Of a DNA stretch of 64,000 nucleotides, positions 36,766-46,458 are shown in pieces. Source of the stretch: Schizochytrium sp. CCTCC M209059 (Eukaryota > Sar > Bigyra > Thraustochytrida > Thraustochytriidae); the NCBI GenBank assembly GCA_000818945.1, contig KN805370.1, positions 1,238,498 through 1,302,497 on the forward strand, in the 5' to 3' direction. The notes under the pieces are model-generated. The model searched no databases. It saw nothing but the letters and a program-made list of their open reading frames with translations, and was not told the DNA's origin. Every line of letters begins with the position of its first letter. Position 1 is the stretch's first letter. Both the position numbers and the translations under genes were made by a program.

Positions 36766-36998
36766 TTGGAACTCTTTCCCTTGATAATGTTTCCCGCGAA
36801 GTAACGGATGGTGAAGGATGCTGCCTCTCGCTTCGCGCACAGCGAGGTACAAGGTCTCGCTTGTTCTTTTGCTCAACGAGATGAAAACGAAAACGAAGAA
36901 GAAGAAGAAGAAGAAGAAGAAGAAGAAGAAGAAGAAGAAGACGAAAGTTTCGCACAATTTATATAGAATTTTGAATCTAAAATCAACACATTGAATGA
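36766..36998. repeat. Short convergent intergenic region with (GAA)15 repeat
   Basis: Only about 233 bp separate the stop codons of the two converging genes. Positions 36895-36940 hold about 15 uninterrupted GAA units. Both transcripts must terminate here. On the minus strand the repeat reads TTC. A purine/pyrimidine-asymmetric tract between converging genes could help transcription termination; that is inference. Confidence 0.85.
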
Positions 36999-39900
36999 CT
37001 AACTCTCATTCAACAAGCGAATGAGGGCTGGAACCTTGGTAAAGGTTTCGAGTGGAAGAAGTAGCAAGGCAGCCTGCGCCTTTTTCAGGTCTTGATCAAG
37101 TCGGGTGAACGCGCTGAGCGAGAGGAGGTGGCTCATCAGGAGTGCAGCAATAAGAATGACCGTGCCAACAATCTTGACCTGCTTTTCCTGGGCCACTGCC
37201 TCAATTTCTTCAGCATAGTAGTTTTGCATCGCATCAAACTGTTTGCCAGAGATGATGAGGTGTGGCTCGAGATTGAGGACGGCCAGTTTCTTCTCGTTGA
37301 GTAAATTTAGGTCTTCTGAAGAACCCGATGCCAAGTAGTTCTCTTCAGCCTCAATGATTGACTTCATGTCGAGCAGCCAGTGGTCAAAGGCAAGTGCCAG
37401 ACCATGGCGCAGGTGCTCAAGTCCAGAAAACGTTTCGTCGGCAGCCGAAAAATTGGCTAGAAAACCTTCGCAGGGAACCCCACAAGTATTCTCAAAGTAG
37501 AGCTGAAACTGGGGGCCGTCCGTGTATGTGAAGGGAGGCAAATAGCTCGCTTCGTCGCCATAGCGGAGCGCATAGTCTACGTCCAGAAGTTCCGCGTAGA
37601 GTGTCTTCATGCGCGCAAGGCGAGACTCCCCTGATGCAACTCGTTCCCAGGCGAGGACTTCGGAGGGGTGCACAGCCCAAAGGTGAAGTAGGCTCGCTGT
37701 TGCGGCCTGCAGGCCCGCAGCGTATACTACGGCTGCTCGAATCCTCATTGTCGTCTCTGCGTTCATCTGAAGGGTGTAGTCTGTTCCGTAATAAGCCATG
37801 ACCGTCCAGAACGAAATGCCGATGTGAAAATTGAGGAAGACCGTGCGAAGGACGCGCACAGTGAGCGATTCGTTCTTGATGAGCCGCTTCCCAGTTCCAA
37901 CGGTATTCCCTTTGCCTCCCGATCTTGCTGGGGCCACTTTGACAGAGGCAAACCCCTGCGGCTTCTTCTTGACGGCCATATCGGGAAGACGCAAAGGTGC
38001 GACCGTAGCTGGCGACCGCCTTTGCGAAGAGTACTTTGCTTGAGAGTCTGTGCGTTCCAAAGCATCGTTCTGCTCATGCACGTCCTTGTTTTCTGCGCGT
38101 CCGTCGGAGCTAAGCTTGCGCTCAAGCGAACCATTTGACCCGTCGTCATCACCCATGCCTTCGTGTCCCTCACCACCTTCATCATCATCGAGATCGTTTT
38201 CATCCTCGTTCGTCAGATCGGTTTCTTGCTGCGTTTGGAGCTGCTGCAAGCGCCTCTCCGTTCGATTGAGTAACTTTTTGCAAATATCTTCCGGGATTGC
38301 AAGGAAAGCTTTTCCGACATGCTTCTTGCGCTTGTCGTTGCTCAGAAACATGGGCAAATACCCTTTGAAAAAATACCCCAGAAGAAGGCACCCGACTGTG
38401 GAGAGAATGATGGTCTTCGCGAGATGGAAGAAGTCAAGGGTGGCAAACGCCTCATCGCGAAACTGTCGCGCGAGATTTTCCAAAGTGTCCGAGACCTCGA
38501 ACGGGCTGTTGTTGATGATAAATTGGCATGATTCCTCACATTCGAGCTGATCCTCCTCAACATGGTTGTTCACGTGCGAGATGTACTCGAGCATTGCCAC
38601 GTGAAAGCTCAGGTTCCGATAATAATCCGCATCGATTGTGCTGTATACGAGAGGATCGTTCATGAGGCCGTCAAGTGTTGAGCTGCCAGATCCTTCTACC
38701 GCAGCGACCAACTCTTGATGGTCCAACTTGAGCTCCTCGGCGAAGTCGAGAAGAAGGGCTGAGTCGTCTACGGGCGTCCGCTCATATACAACGCCGCTCA
38801 CTTCGACGGAAGGGAAAATCTTCATGAGCACCGTTAGGCTACTCGCCGCGATGAGGTGCTGAGCAAAGTGCGCGTGCTTTACCATTGACGAAAGATCTAG
38901 GTATTGAGCCAGAATCTGCGTCTTGAAAACTGCCTCGGCGATGGTAAATATGGTAAAGAAGATAACGAAGCGCCGAGCAAATCGTCCGAATCGTTGCAAG
39001 TTGGGGTCCTTGCGCTGCAGCTTGCGCATGACCCGGCGGTGGACTTGTGAGATTTCCAGACCGCGGCTATCAAGCGCACCTGCTGAGCTCTCACCAATGC
39101 TTTCACCAGCGCCACGCGATCTCCGGCGATTACCGCCGCCACGCCGTGAGCTGTTGTACGAGCCGACGCTCTCGTTACCAGATATTCCCGAGGAATCTCT
39201 CTTTTGCTGCTTTCTTCGTCCCCTTGAGCCTGCTGAAATGGCAGAAAATTTACCCGAGCCCAGCGGATTGACGCGCTCGTTCGCTTCTGCATCCTTGTAG
39301 GATCCTTTCGAGACGTGGGGGGATGCCATCTCCTCGCTGGCGTTGGATCGTCCGTCATCTTCCTCGCCGACTTCGGACTCGGACCCGTCAAAATCGCTGT
39401 TGTCTTCCTCATCACTGACGAGCGTGGACATCTTAGTCTCTTCTTTTGCGCGAGTGGAGCTGTTTGCAACGGAGGGAGATTGAAGCGCGCGGCTTCGTCC
39501 CGTCACAGATGCGTGGCCAAAGAGGTTCTGATCAGTGATGGCATGGAAAGAAACCATGTAGATGGAGACGTGGAAGTTGACGCTCGAGTCAACTTTGTTC
39601 TTATACTCGATGAGACGAGCGCTGACCTTGAATGCCTGAGCATTCAGAGTTGCCTCGCGCTCCTTGCGGTACTGTACTGAATTGTCTTCGTCGTCAAAGA
39701 AGTCGATGAGGATATCAGAAATGTGAAGGTTCATGGCAAAAACGTCGCTTTCGTCAAAGCCGAGAGCCTCGCAAGCATTCTGCGTAAAGGACGTGACGAA
39801 GCCAGTCTTTGCGTCGACCATGAGGAGATGCTGACCAGCGGGTTGCGGGACTCGTTTGAAGCGACCAATGAGAATGAGCTCGCTATTTGTGTTGGTACTT

Positions 39901-41849
39901 GGCGTGACCTCGAAATCCGTGGCCATAATGTATCCCTTTCCGTGCATGCCAAAGATGCGGCGCGTTTGCGTTGCGAACTCACTGTCCGTGGTGATGAACT
40001 GCTTGAGGAACATATCATGCATCTCTGCAAATGGTGAGGGACAGAGAATGCTTACATTGCGACCAATGATTTCGTTCTTGGAGAAGCCAAAGAGGCTGCA
40101 CATGGCGTCCGAGACCTCGAGGACCTGACCGAGCGTACTCGAGTTGCCACTGATGGTGGCCACTGCGGACCCATGGCCTTCGTCGAAATTGTTCGCCGAG
40201 GAAAGCTCGCGCTCGAGAGCGATAGCAGACTCCCGATCGTTCATGACGTAGTAATAGTAGAGTGCATAGAGACGGAGACCCTCGCGATTGGAGCGCGAGA
40301 GCTTGCGCAAACGCGTTAGATGATACCTGCACTTGGAAGACTCCTCGTGTACCTTTGCACCTTGCTGGAGAATTTGGCTGAGCGTACAATTGCCGTGCGT
40401 AATCTTTTTCCAAAAGCTCGTCGTGTAACGAAGGGTCGAAATGAGAGACTTGCGAGCCTCGGCGAGATGCTGATCGAGCTGAATAAAGGAAACAGATCCG
40501 GACGAGAAGGTCTGCGACTCAGCGTTGCGCTTGTTGTGGCAAAAGAGAGTAAAGTCGAGATCGAATGGGAGTTGCGACTGACGTACACGCGTCAAGAGGT
40601 TGAGCGCAAAGATGATACGATTTCCAGCGCTCGAAGCAAGAAGGCTCACGTACAGACTGATGTACGGATTGTCGGGAAGCATCTCGAGTGCGTGACGATA
40701 CGCCTTCTCGGCTTCACCAGTAAAGGCGAACTCCTCGGAAGCATGAGCATTCTGGTGGAGCAGACGGAGGCGCGTCTCAAGCAGGTACGGGCTCTGCGCA
40801 AAAATGTTCTCGGAGGAGGCCTTGAGTTTTTCGATGCGATGGTAGACAAGGGCAATTACTGAAGTAATGACGAAGGTCGTCGGTACAGCCAAGAGGAGGA
40901 ACGAGCTGTTATCGGTGGCATCGTTGACAGAGTTGGCGACGAAGGCACATATTCCGCCCCAAGCCACGAGCGCCCCGCTTGCGGCTGCAAAGACGTTCCA
41001 CTTGATGTTGTAGAAGGGAAGAAAGTACCAATAGCTGCCCATGATGATGAGTCCGCAGATAAAGATGATGGCCGCAAGAGCATTGGAGGCCGCGCGTGTG
41101 ACACTCGTCTGCACTTGCGTCTGCTTGGGAAGCATGAGCATGTACAAGATCGTGCAGAGGGCGCGCATGAGCGTGACGAGGCATTCCACCCGTCCGTGGG
41201 GCATGGCAAAGAGCTTGTTGTTGCGACCTTTGATTGTGTAGGGGCTTTGATTGAAGACCACAAGAGAGTAAATGGAGGTTCCAATGACGTGAATTGCCAA
41301 GACGAGACATGCGATGCTCTGCTCCACGACGTAGCCGGAGCCTTCGCAAGTGAGGATGTTTGACGAGTAGGTCATGTCGCAGCGCAGAACTCGCAACAAG
41401 ACAACGAGTATCGGAATCTGCAGGACTGTCTGGTTGAGCTTGAAAAGAAAGTCTACAAGCGGGGCCACGAAGGAATAGCGCGAGGTGTTGTTCATGTCAT
41501 CAAGACCCATGAGACAGACACCGACGATCATGACTACCACCGAAAATCCTGCTGTCACCATGAGACTGAACATGGCGAAGTCGCTCGAGAGAGGCATGAA
41601 ACCAAATGAAACCACACGAAGAGCGGGTTCTATGACGTCCACGAGAATGTGGTGCGTGCTTGACGCGGTCTGGATCGCGACAGCGAAATAAAGCATTTGT
41701 AGGGTGGTGATGGCGGTGCTCAAGTAAAAAAATCTCTCTGCAGTCGTGATGCTTTGGTTGATCTGATACAGTCCACCATACCCGATCCGCCGCGCCTTTT
41801 CGATGACGCTGACATGTTCCTTGTGCACAGTTGTGGCATGAAGGTCCAT
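36999..41849 (-). CDS. Polytopic PAS/TPR membrane protein, TmcB/TmcC-like
   Basis: The 1,616-residue protein is intronless and starts at the ATG at 41849. Residues about 40-335 hold six to eight hydrophobic spans. Residues 355-550 are an all-helical block with TPR-like pairs (GEAEKAYRHALEMLPDNPY; EGLRLYALYYYYVMNDRESA), as in TmcB/TmcC proteins of Dictyostelium, ciliates and other protists. Residues about 565-665 form a PAS domain (LEVSDAMCSLFGFSKNEIIG). A second PAS-like domain follows at about 672-770 (FTQNACEALGFDESDVF). After an acidic and Ser/Arg-rich linker come about five more spans (around 955-980, 1150-1175, 1340-1360, 1375-1400, 1570-1595) with long helical loops. The family is poorly understood; a sensory or signalling role at a membrane is inferred from the PAS domains. 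No catalytic domain is visible. It converges with the giant receptor gene. Confidence 0.82.
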   Translation of the reverse strand: MDLHATTVHKEHVSVIEKARRIGYGGLYQINQSITTAERFFYLSTAITTLQMLYFAVAIQTASSTHHILVDVIEPALRVVSFGFMPLSSDFAMFSLMVTAGFSVVVMIVGVCLMGLDDMNNTSRYSFVAPLVDFLFKLNQTVLQIPILVVLLRVLRCDMTYSSNILTCEGSGYVVEQSIACLVLAIHVIGTSIYSLVVFNQSPYTIKGRNNKLFAMPHGRVECLVTLMRALCTILYMLMLPKQTQVQTSVTRAASNALAAIIFICGLIIMGSYWYFLPFYNIKWNVFAAASGALVAWGGICAFVANSVNDATDNSSFLLLAVPTTFVITSVIALVYHRIEKLKASSENIFAQSPYLLETRLRLLHQNAHASEEFAFTGEAEKAYRHALEMLPDNPYISLYVSLLASSAGNRIIFALNLLTRVRQSQLPFDLDFTLFCHNKRNAESQTFSSGSVSFIQLDQHLAEARKSLISTLRYTTSFWKKITHGNCTLSQILQQGAKVHEESSKCRYHLTRLRKLSRSNREGLRLYALYYYYVMNDRESAIALERELSSANNFDEGHGSAVATISGNSSTLGQVLEVSDAMCSLFGFSKNEIIGRNVSILCPSPFAEMHDMFLKQFITTDSEFATQTRRIFGMHGKGYIMATDFEVTPSTNTNSELILIGRFKRVPQPAGQHLLMVDAKTGFVTSFTQNACEALGFDESDVFAMNLHISDILIDFFDDEDNSVQYRKEREATLNAQAFKVSARLIEYKNKVDSSVNFHVSIYMVSFHAITDQNLFGHASVTGRSRALQSPSVANSSTRAKEETKMSTLVSDEEDNSDFDGSESEVGEEDDGRSNASEEMASPHVSKGSYKDAEANERVNPLGSGKFSAISAGSRGRRKQQKRDSSGISGNESVGSYNSSRRGGGNRRRSRGAGESIGESSAGALDSRGLEISQVHRRVMRKLQRKDPNLQRFGRFARRFVIFFTIFTIAEAVFKTQILAQYLDLSSMVKHAHFAQHLIAASSLTVLMKIFPSVEVSGVVYERTPVDDSALLLDFAEELKLDHQELVAAVEGSGSSTLDGLMNDPLVYSTIDADYYRNLSFHVAMLEYISHVNNHVEEDQLECEESCQFIINNSPFEVSDTLENLARQFRDEAFATLDFFHLAKTIILSTVGCLLLGYFFKGYLPMFLSNDKRKKHVGKAFLAIPEDICKKLLNRTERRLQQLQTQQETDLTNEDENDLDDDEGGEGHEGMGDDDGSNGSLERKLSSDGRAENKDVHEQNDALERTDSQAKYSSQRRSPATVAPLRLPDMAVKKKPQGFASVKVAPARSGGKGNTVGTGKRLIKNESLTVRVLRTVFLNFHIGISFWTVMAYYGTDYTLQMNAETTMRIRAAVVYAAGLQAATASLLHLWAVHPSEVLAWERVASGESRLARMKTLYAELLDVDYALRYGDEASYLPPFTYTDGPQFQLYFENTCGVPCEGFLANFSAADETFSGLEHLRHGLALAFDHWLLDMKSIIEAEENYLASGSSEDLNLLNEKKLAVLNLEPHLIISGKQFDAMQNYYAEEIEAVAQEKQVKIVGTVILIAALLMSHLLSLSAFTRLDQDLKKAQAALLLLPLETFTKVPALIRLLNES

Positions 41850-41868
41850 TCTATGATAAGGACGAGCC

Positions 41869-41881
41869 TTTTTTATAGGTT
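41869..41881 (-). promoter_or_regulatory. TATA-like element upstream of the TmcB-like gene
   Basis: On the minus strand CCTATAAAAAAGG ends about 20 bp before the ATG at 41849. It matches a TATA box well, but it is very close to the ATG, so transcription would start at or just after it. It may be fortuitous. Confidence 0.3.
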
Positions 41882-44045
41882 GCCGTGAGTAAAACGAGGG
41901 GTTTCCGGCACGTGGTGAATGGTTATACTGTCAGACTGAGCGAACGTCGAGCGCACTCCTTGTACTTGCCCTGTCGTGTGAGAGCCGAACCAAGCTTGCG
42001 TACGTGTTTTCCTTTGAAGACGAACTTGCGAGCGTGCGGCGCAGCACGGCGCAAGACGCAAGCAAGCCAAGGCCACTTCAGCAAGGCACGCGTGGCCTTG
42101 CTGCTATTGCCAGTATGCTTTGCGAGAAAAAGCGCGCCTCTGTCCGCGAATCGCGTCAGAAACGAAACGTATACGCTGGGGGAAAATTGTTTGATACACA
42201 GAGGCTATCTTGCTGTCTGGTTGGTCATTCATGTCAGTTGTACAGACCAAAAACGGTGTTGTGCTGAGCCGTGGCTTCCCGCAAGAGAGTCCAGTTTCCT
42301 ATAAAATTCACGTCTGGCAACAGCAAAGTAAAAATTTGAGGCAAAACGGACACATACCCGTTCATTGCACGACCCTTAATGACCCTGACTTCCGTTCAGT
42401 CGCGAGTGCTTGGAATCAATCAGATAGTCGTTACCAAAATACTTCACACCATCATAATGATCCTCTCTCGTATATCCTTGACTCCATCCCTCTTGCTTCC
42501 TTCAAGATGGCTCGACTGCAGTCTGCGGAGCGTCAGCAGCCAGTCTACGGAGCATACGCGTTAGGAAAAGGTAGCACGACGTGATCCGCGGCCATTTGCT
42601 GCCAGATCGTTTAGCCACCCCTCGCACGAGCATGCTGGTATGACTGCGCCGTTCAGTCGGTCTGGTTCAATTCCTCACACACACAAACGCACACAATCCC
42701 TCCCCCCTTAAAAAAAAACGTCTTGTCGCCTGATGTCCGCGTCGCCAGATGTCCGCGTCGCAAGAAAATTGCATCACGAGCCGCAGATTGAAGCAAAGTC
42801 GCCACTAAACCGGCTGCAGCCTGTGAAGCTAACCCCTCAAGTCCTCGCGCGACTCAATTCTCTTGCTCGTAATGCGCGCGATCGCCAGGCACACAACTTC
42901 GCAACGGCTCCTTTTTTTAAAAATGTTTTTTAATGGTCGATAGCCAACGGCAACGACCACCCCTCTTGAGTGGCTCGGATCAGGAAGCAAGCTAGAGAAG
43001 ACCCTAGATCAGGTGCTAAAAGGAAACTTGATTGGTGCAGAAGGTAGTTTAATGGGTGCAGGGCGGCTGCTTGGCAGACATTTCATTCGGTCTTCCTGCT
43101 ATAGACTTGTGATCCGTGGTTTTGCATGAGCAAACAATCTCCGGAGGTCAGCCGCGGGCCTCACCATACTCTGTCACTGCTACGCAGTCTATATGCTTTT
43201 AACTTTGTGACGAAAGTTGGCAGAATGTTCAACGACTTTACCACGTTGCGACGGGGGTCTGAGCTTGTCCTTCCGTAGCTTGTCCCAATTCTGTTGTTGG
43301 TCTCGCTGAACTACTTTTGCCAGAAGAACCACCCGCGTGCATTTATTTCGCTACATGCCCAGGGTTGTTGAATGTGGGTGCAAGGTTTTGAAAAAGTCAA
43401 CTGACACAGACTTGAGGCAATATCCCCCATGTCCTAGCTGCTAGATCAACAGACCTTGGGCTAACGTGGCGTGGACCTGGTGGCAGTTTCAGGACATGCA
43501 TCGTATGAAGGAAGTTGTGAAAAAGTCTTGCAAGAGACTTCGCGGGTGCACACGTGCACTCGCCCAAAGTTTCGTTCTTTCGCTTGAGACACGGAGGTTC
43601 CTCCCCGTTTTCGCCATTTGCGCTGGTGTGCCGCGTTGCCGGTCGAGCCTCGAGAAGGGCACCCGCCCACGTTGTCGACAAGTTTGAGCGCGCAGAGAAA
43701 CTTTTTGTTAAAAAGAGAAAGAACGATGCGCAGTAGGAATAAATCGTTCTTTTTCATCCAAGTTCGAGGTAACCACGCATCCCGTGGCGAATTCATCATC
43801 TCTCCGTCAATATGACTCAGAGAAGGCCGCTCTAAGTTGCCTATCTTCGACCGATGCGGCTTTGAATATACGCATAGCCTGCGTCAAGATGTTGGCCCTG
43901 GCTGGCTCTATGTGGGAAGACAAGACACAAGTTTACTGCAATTCACTACCACCACAGGATCAAGCTTGGAGAGAGAAATTTCTATACTCGCAATCAGAAC
44001 AACAGGCAGACAATTGCATCAACATGTACGTTTCGAAGTAAATTT
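41882..44045. other. About 2.2 kb without a supportable gene
   Basis: Open frames on both strands are short, show no family resemblance and have no sustained codon bias. An oligo-A tract (about 42711-42718) and a repeated GTCGC..GATGTCCGCGTCGC motif (about 42725-42765) are present. The right-hand part is probably the 3' flank of Rac. No RNA gene was recognised; a tRNA-like B-box at 42664-42674 does not fold. Confidence 0.4.
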
Positions 44046-44818
44046 TCACAAGACGACGCACTTGCTATCCTTTTTGGGCTTTGCGGTCTGCGTCAGAATG
44101 ACACAGCGGATGGCCTCGTCAAAGACGGCCTTGAGGCCAGCCTGCGTCAGGGCCGAGCACCTGTACATTCCACCGAAAATAGCGTTAGAGATCCCCCGAG
44201 CCAAGCAAGACAGAGGGTAAAGGTCGTTTGATCGATTGATTGATCAGCCAAAAAACGACACGCATCAAATGGGGTCAGTCAGTCAGTCCGTCAGTCGGTC
44301 AATAATCAAGGATATTCGCTAGAGATAGCGCAAGAAGCGCGTGCAACTTACTCGAGATATTTGTAGGCGCCAATCTCCTTGGCAAGCTGGTAGCCCTGGT
44401 CATCCCGGATGGGGGCTTGGCCCATGCTCTTGAGCCTGTTGATGGTGTCCGGGTCGTCACGGAGATCGAGCTTGGTGCCAACGAGAATGAAGGGGACGTT
44501 GGTCGCGTGATGTGCAATTTCGGGTCGCCACTTGGTCTTGACGTTTTCGAAGGACGATGGGCTGATGATGGAGAAGCAAATAAGGAAAACATCCGTCTGC
44601 GGGTAGCTCAGAGGCCGCAAGCGGTCGTAGTCCTCCTGACCTGCCGTATCCCAAAGACCGAGGTTGATGGGCTTGCCGTCGACCATGACATTAGCGCTGT
44701 AGTTATCGAACACAGTCGGGATGTACTCGCCGGGGAAGGCATTGGTCGTGTACGAGATCAGCAGACAGGTCTTGCCGACAGCGCCATCGCCGACAACGAC
44801 ACACTTGATGTTTTGCAT
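44046..44818 (-). CDS. Rac-family small GTPase (two exons)
   Basis: Exon 1 is 44818-44352 and exon 2 is 44160-44046. Joined they give 193 residues that follow Rac1 numbering almost exactly. GDGAVGKT (10-17) is the P-loop, YIPTVFDNY (32-40) is switch I, DTAGQE (57-62) begins switch II, TKLD (115-118) gives guanine specificity, and CSALTQ (157-162) is the last nucleotide-binding motif. The chain ends PKKDSKCVVL, a basic tail plus a CAAX box. Its terminal Leu predicts geranylgeranylation and plasma-membrane attachment. The intron splits the Glu-156 codon (GA|G) with a GTAAGT donor and TACAG acceptor. Rac proteins control actin, NADPH oxidase and polarity through PAK and WAVE-type effectors; effectors here are unknown. 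Start context has A at -3. Confidence 0.95.
44161..44351 (-). other. Intron of the Rac gene (191 bp)
   Basis: The donor GTAAGT starts at 44351 and the acceptor AG ends at 44161. Splicing restores the invariant Rac sequence KYLE-CSALTQ. The intron contains TGAT/GATTGATT and GTCA tetranucleotide runs (about 44229-44300). Confidence 0.93.
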
Positions 44819-45591
44819 CGTATCTTTGTGCTTTTGGCGGTGGGTTCCTCTTTGGTGCTTTCTGTAGTCAAGAACTCTGTGGGTCGCGAAAGCACAGGTT
44901 TCTCTCTATCGTCAGTCATCAAACAAAACTACTCCTTTCACATTCCGCCTCCGCTGACTCTCCTGGCTCGCGATGAGGGTGTGCACGCTGTCGAGCGAGG
45001 GAAAGAGAGGATAGAAAGCACGCGCGGGCGCCTAATTCGAGGAGGCACATGCGGAAGACGAAAGGGAGGGGATCGTAAGAACCTTCCTTATCCTCTCCCC
45101 TCTCTCTCTCCATGACACCATCGCCGGCAAACGACATGTTTCCACTCCGTGTGCTTGCGAGAGTGCGAACGCACGTCGTCTCAAGGGCAGAGCAGGCGAA
45201 GTCGGTCGGTCGGTCGGTCGTGAGGTCGGCCATTCACTCCTTTCCCACGCAGAGAGCCTCCCTCGTTCTCGCGCGCGCAGACACGCAGGCATGCAGGCGG
45301 GGTCATCGGGCGGCCTCAGCGCCAACATCCTCCTGCTCGAGAACGCGCTGCGCGTCGAGCAGCAGCAGCAGCAGCGGCGGCGGCGGCCGCGGCTGCGAAA
45401 GGGAGGGAGCGAGCGAGGTCTTCGCCATCCTCCTGTTCAAAAACCATCCTCTTCTCGGTGCATGCAGCGTGCTTATCCCTCCCGTCCGCGTGGGCGCGAC
45501 GGCGCGAGAGCGCGGGCAGCGAGAACGCGGCGGGCGGGTAACGGCGGTGCCTACGGGTCGACGTACCTGGCGGAGCGCGGCGGCGGCGGCA

Positions 45592-45623
<32 letters not shown>

Positions 45624-46458
45624 CGAGACTGCTGCCTCGTCCGTGCCCCGCGCGCGCTGGCCGCCGCTCCCACTGGGGACCTGCGCGTCGACCGAGAGGC
45701 CTGGCGCACTCTGGCGTCCACTGCGGTGCAACTCTGAGGCTTACCACTGGGGTTCTGCAATAATCTGTAGAGAGTAAGTCTGCATCGGCTTGCAAATCTA
45801 GGAGGAAGTGGACGACGAGGGCTTTGTGAGGGGGCTGGAAAATTGCAATCAGTGCGAAGTGTGGTCGCCCCCCTCGCCGTGGGCAGGTGGACAAATCTAT
45901 CTGAGACTACTTCCACTGAGCGACGTCCGACACAGTGGCGTGCGACGTGTTAGAGAGGGAGCTGTGGATAGGGTGTAGGTAACACCCCCCTTACCCCTTG
46001 TAACCGTATAGACGAGGCGGAAGCAGTATTCGGAGAACTTATGAGCGCACCCCCCCCAGCTCAAGATCAACTTTGCCTTTACCATGATTGCTTTTCTCGC
46101 GCCGACCAGGCGGACAGCCGCCTTGATGACAGAGTATATCCTAGATTACTAATTCCAAAAAGCGTTGCGTAGGTGAAGCGTTGCATGCAAGTACAGACTG
46201 GCACCGGGGCTGGCTCTACATGAGGGATAAAGATATAAGCGACTTGCGGCAAATCGTTTTTCTCAGTTGTAGCTGTCGGAGTCTGGTGTATACTACGTAC
46301 GTATGTATGCGTTAGGGCCAAGAAGGGACGATCTTCAAGAGAGGCAGATCGGGGACGCTTTGGAGGACGCAAATACGCACGCTCGCACGCGCGAAGGCAG
46401 GCAGGCAGGCAGGCAGGCAAGCAGGCAGGCGCGCAAGCAAGCACGCGAGCACGCCAAG
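44819..46458. other. Divergent promoter region with GC-rich triplet runs; coding status unclear
   Basis: This is the 1.6 kb between the divergent Rac and ubiquitin-like genes. 45170-45760 is very GC-rich, with GCAGCAG/CGGCGG runs (about 45358-45390) and a GGC run (about 45577-45620). An ATG at 45291 opens a 148-codon frame beginning SSGGLSANILLLENALRVEQ and then Gln, Arg and Gly runs. It has no known relative and may be untranslated. Just before the next ATG (about 46397-46440) GGCA tetranucleotides are repeated. Confidence 0.35.

Noticed and set aside
41885..42304. 139-codon plus-strand frame upstream of the TmcB-like gene
   Set aside because: It overlaps the presumptive promoter and has no recognisable domain or codon bias.
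42664..42674. tRNA-like B-box GGTTCAATTCC
   Set aside because: The flanking bases do not form a T-arm stem and no cloverleaf or A-box fits upstream.
45112..45777. Plus-strand open frame between Rac and the ubiquitin-like gene
   Set aside because: Composition is dominated by GGC/GCG and TCG triplet runs with poly-Ala; no conserved motif. The alternative frame from 45291 is kept only as an uncertain note.
46303..46458. N-terminal extension of the ubiquitin-like protein from the upstream ATG
   Set aside because: It is encoded by GGCA tetranucleotide repeats, has poor start context, and the ATG at 46459 begins the ubiquitin-like fold directly.
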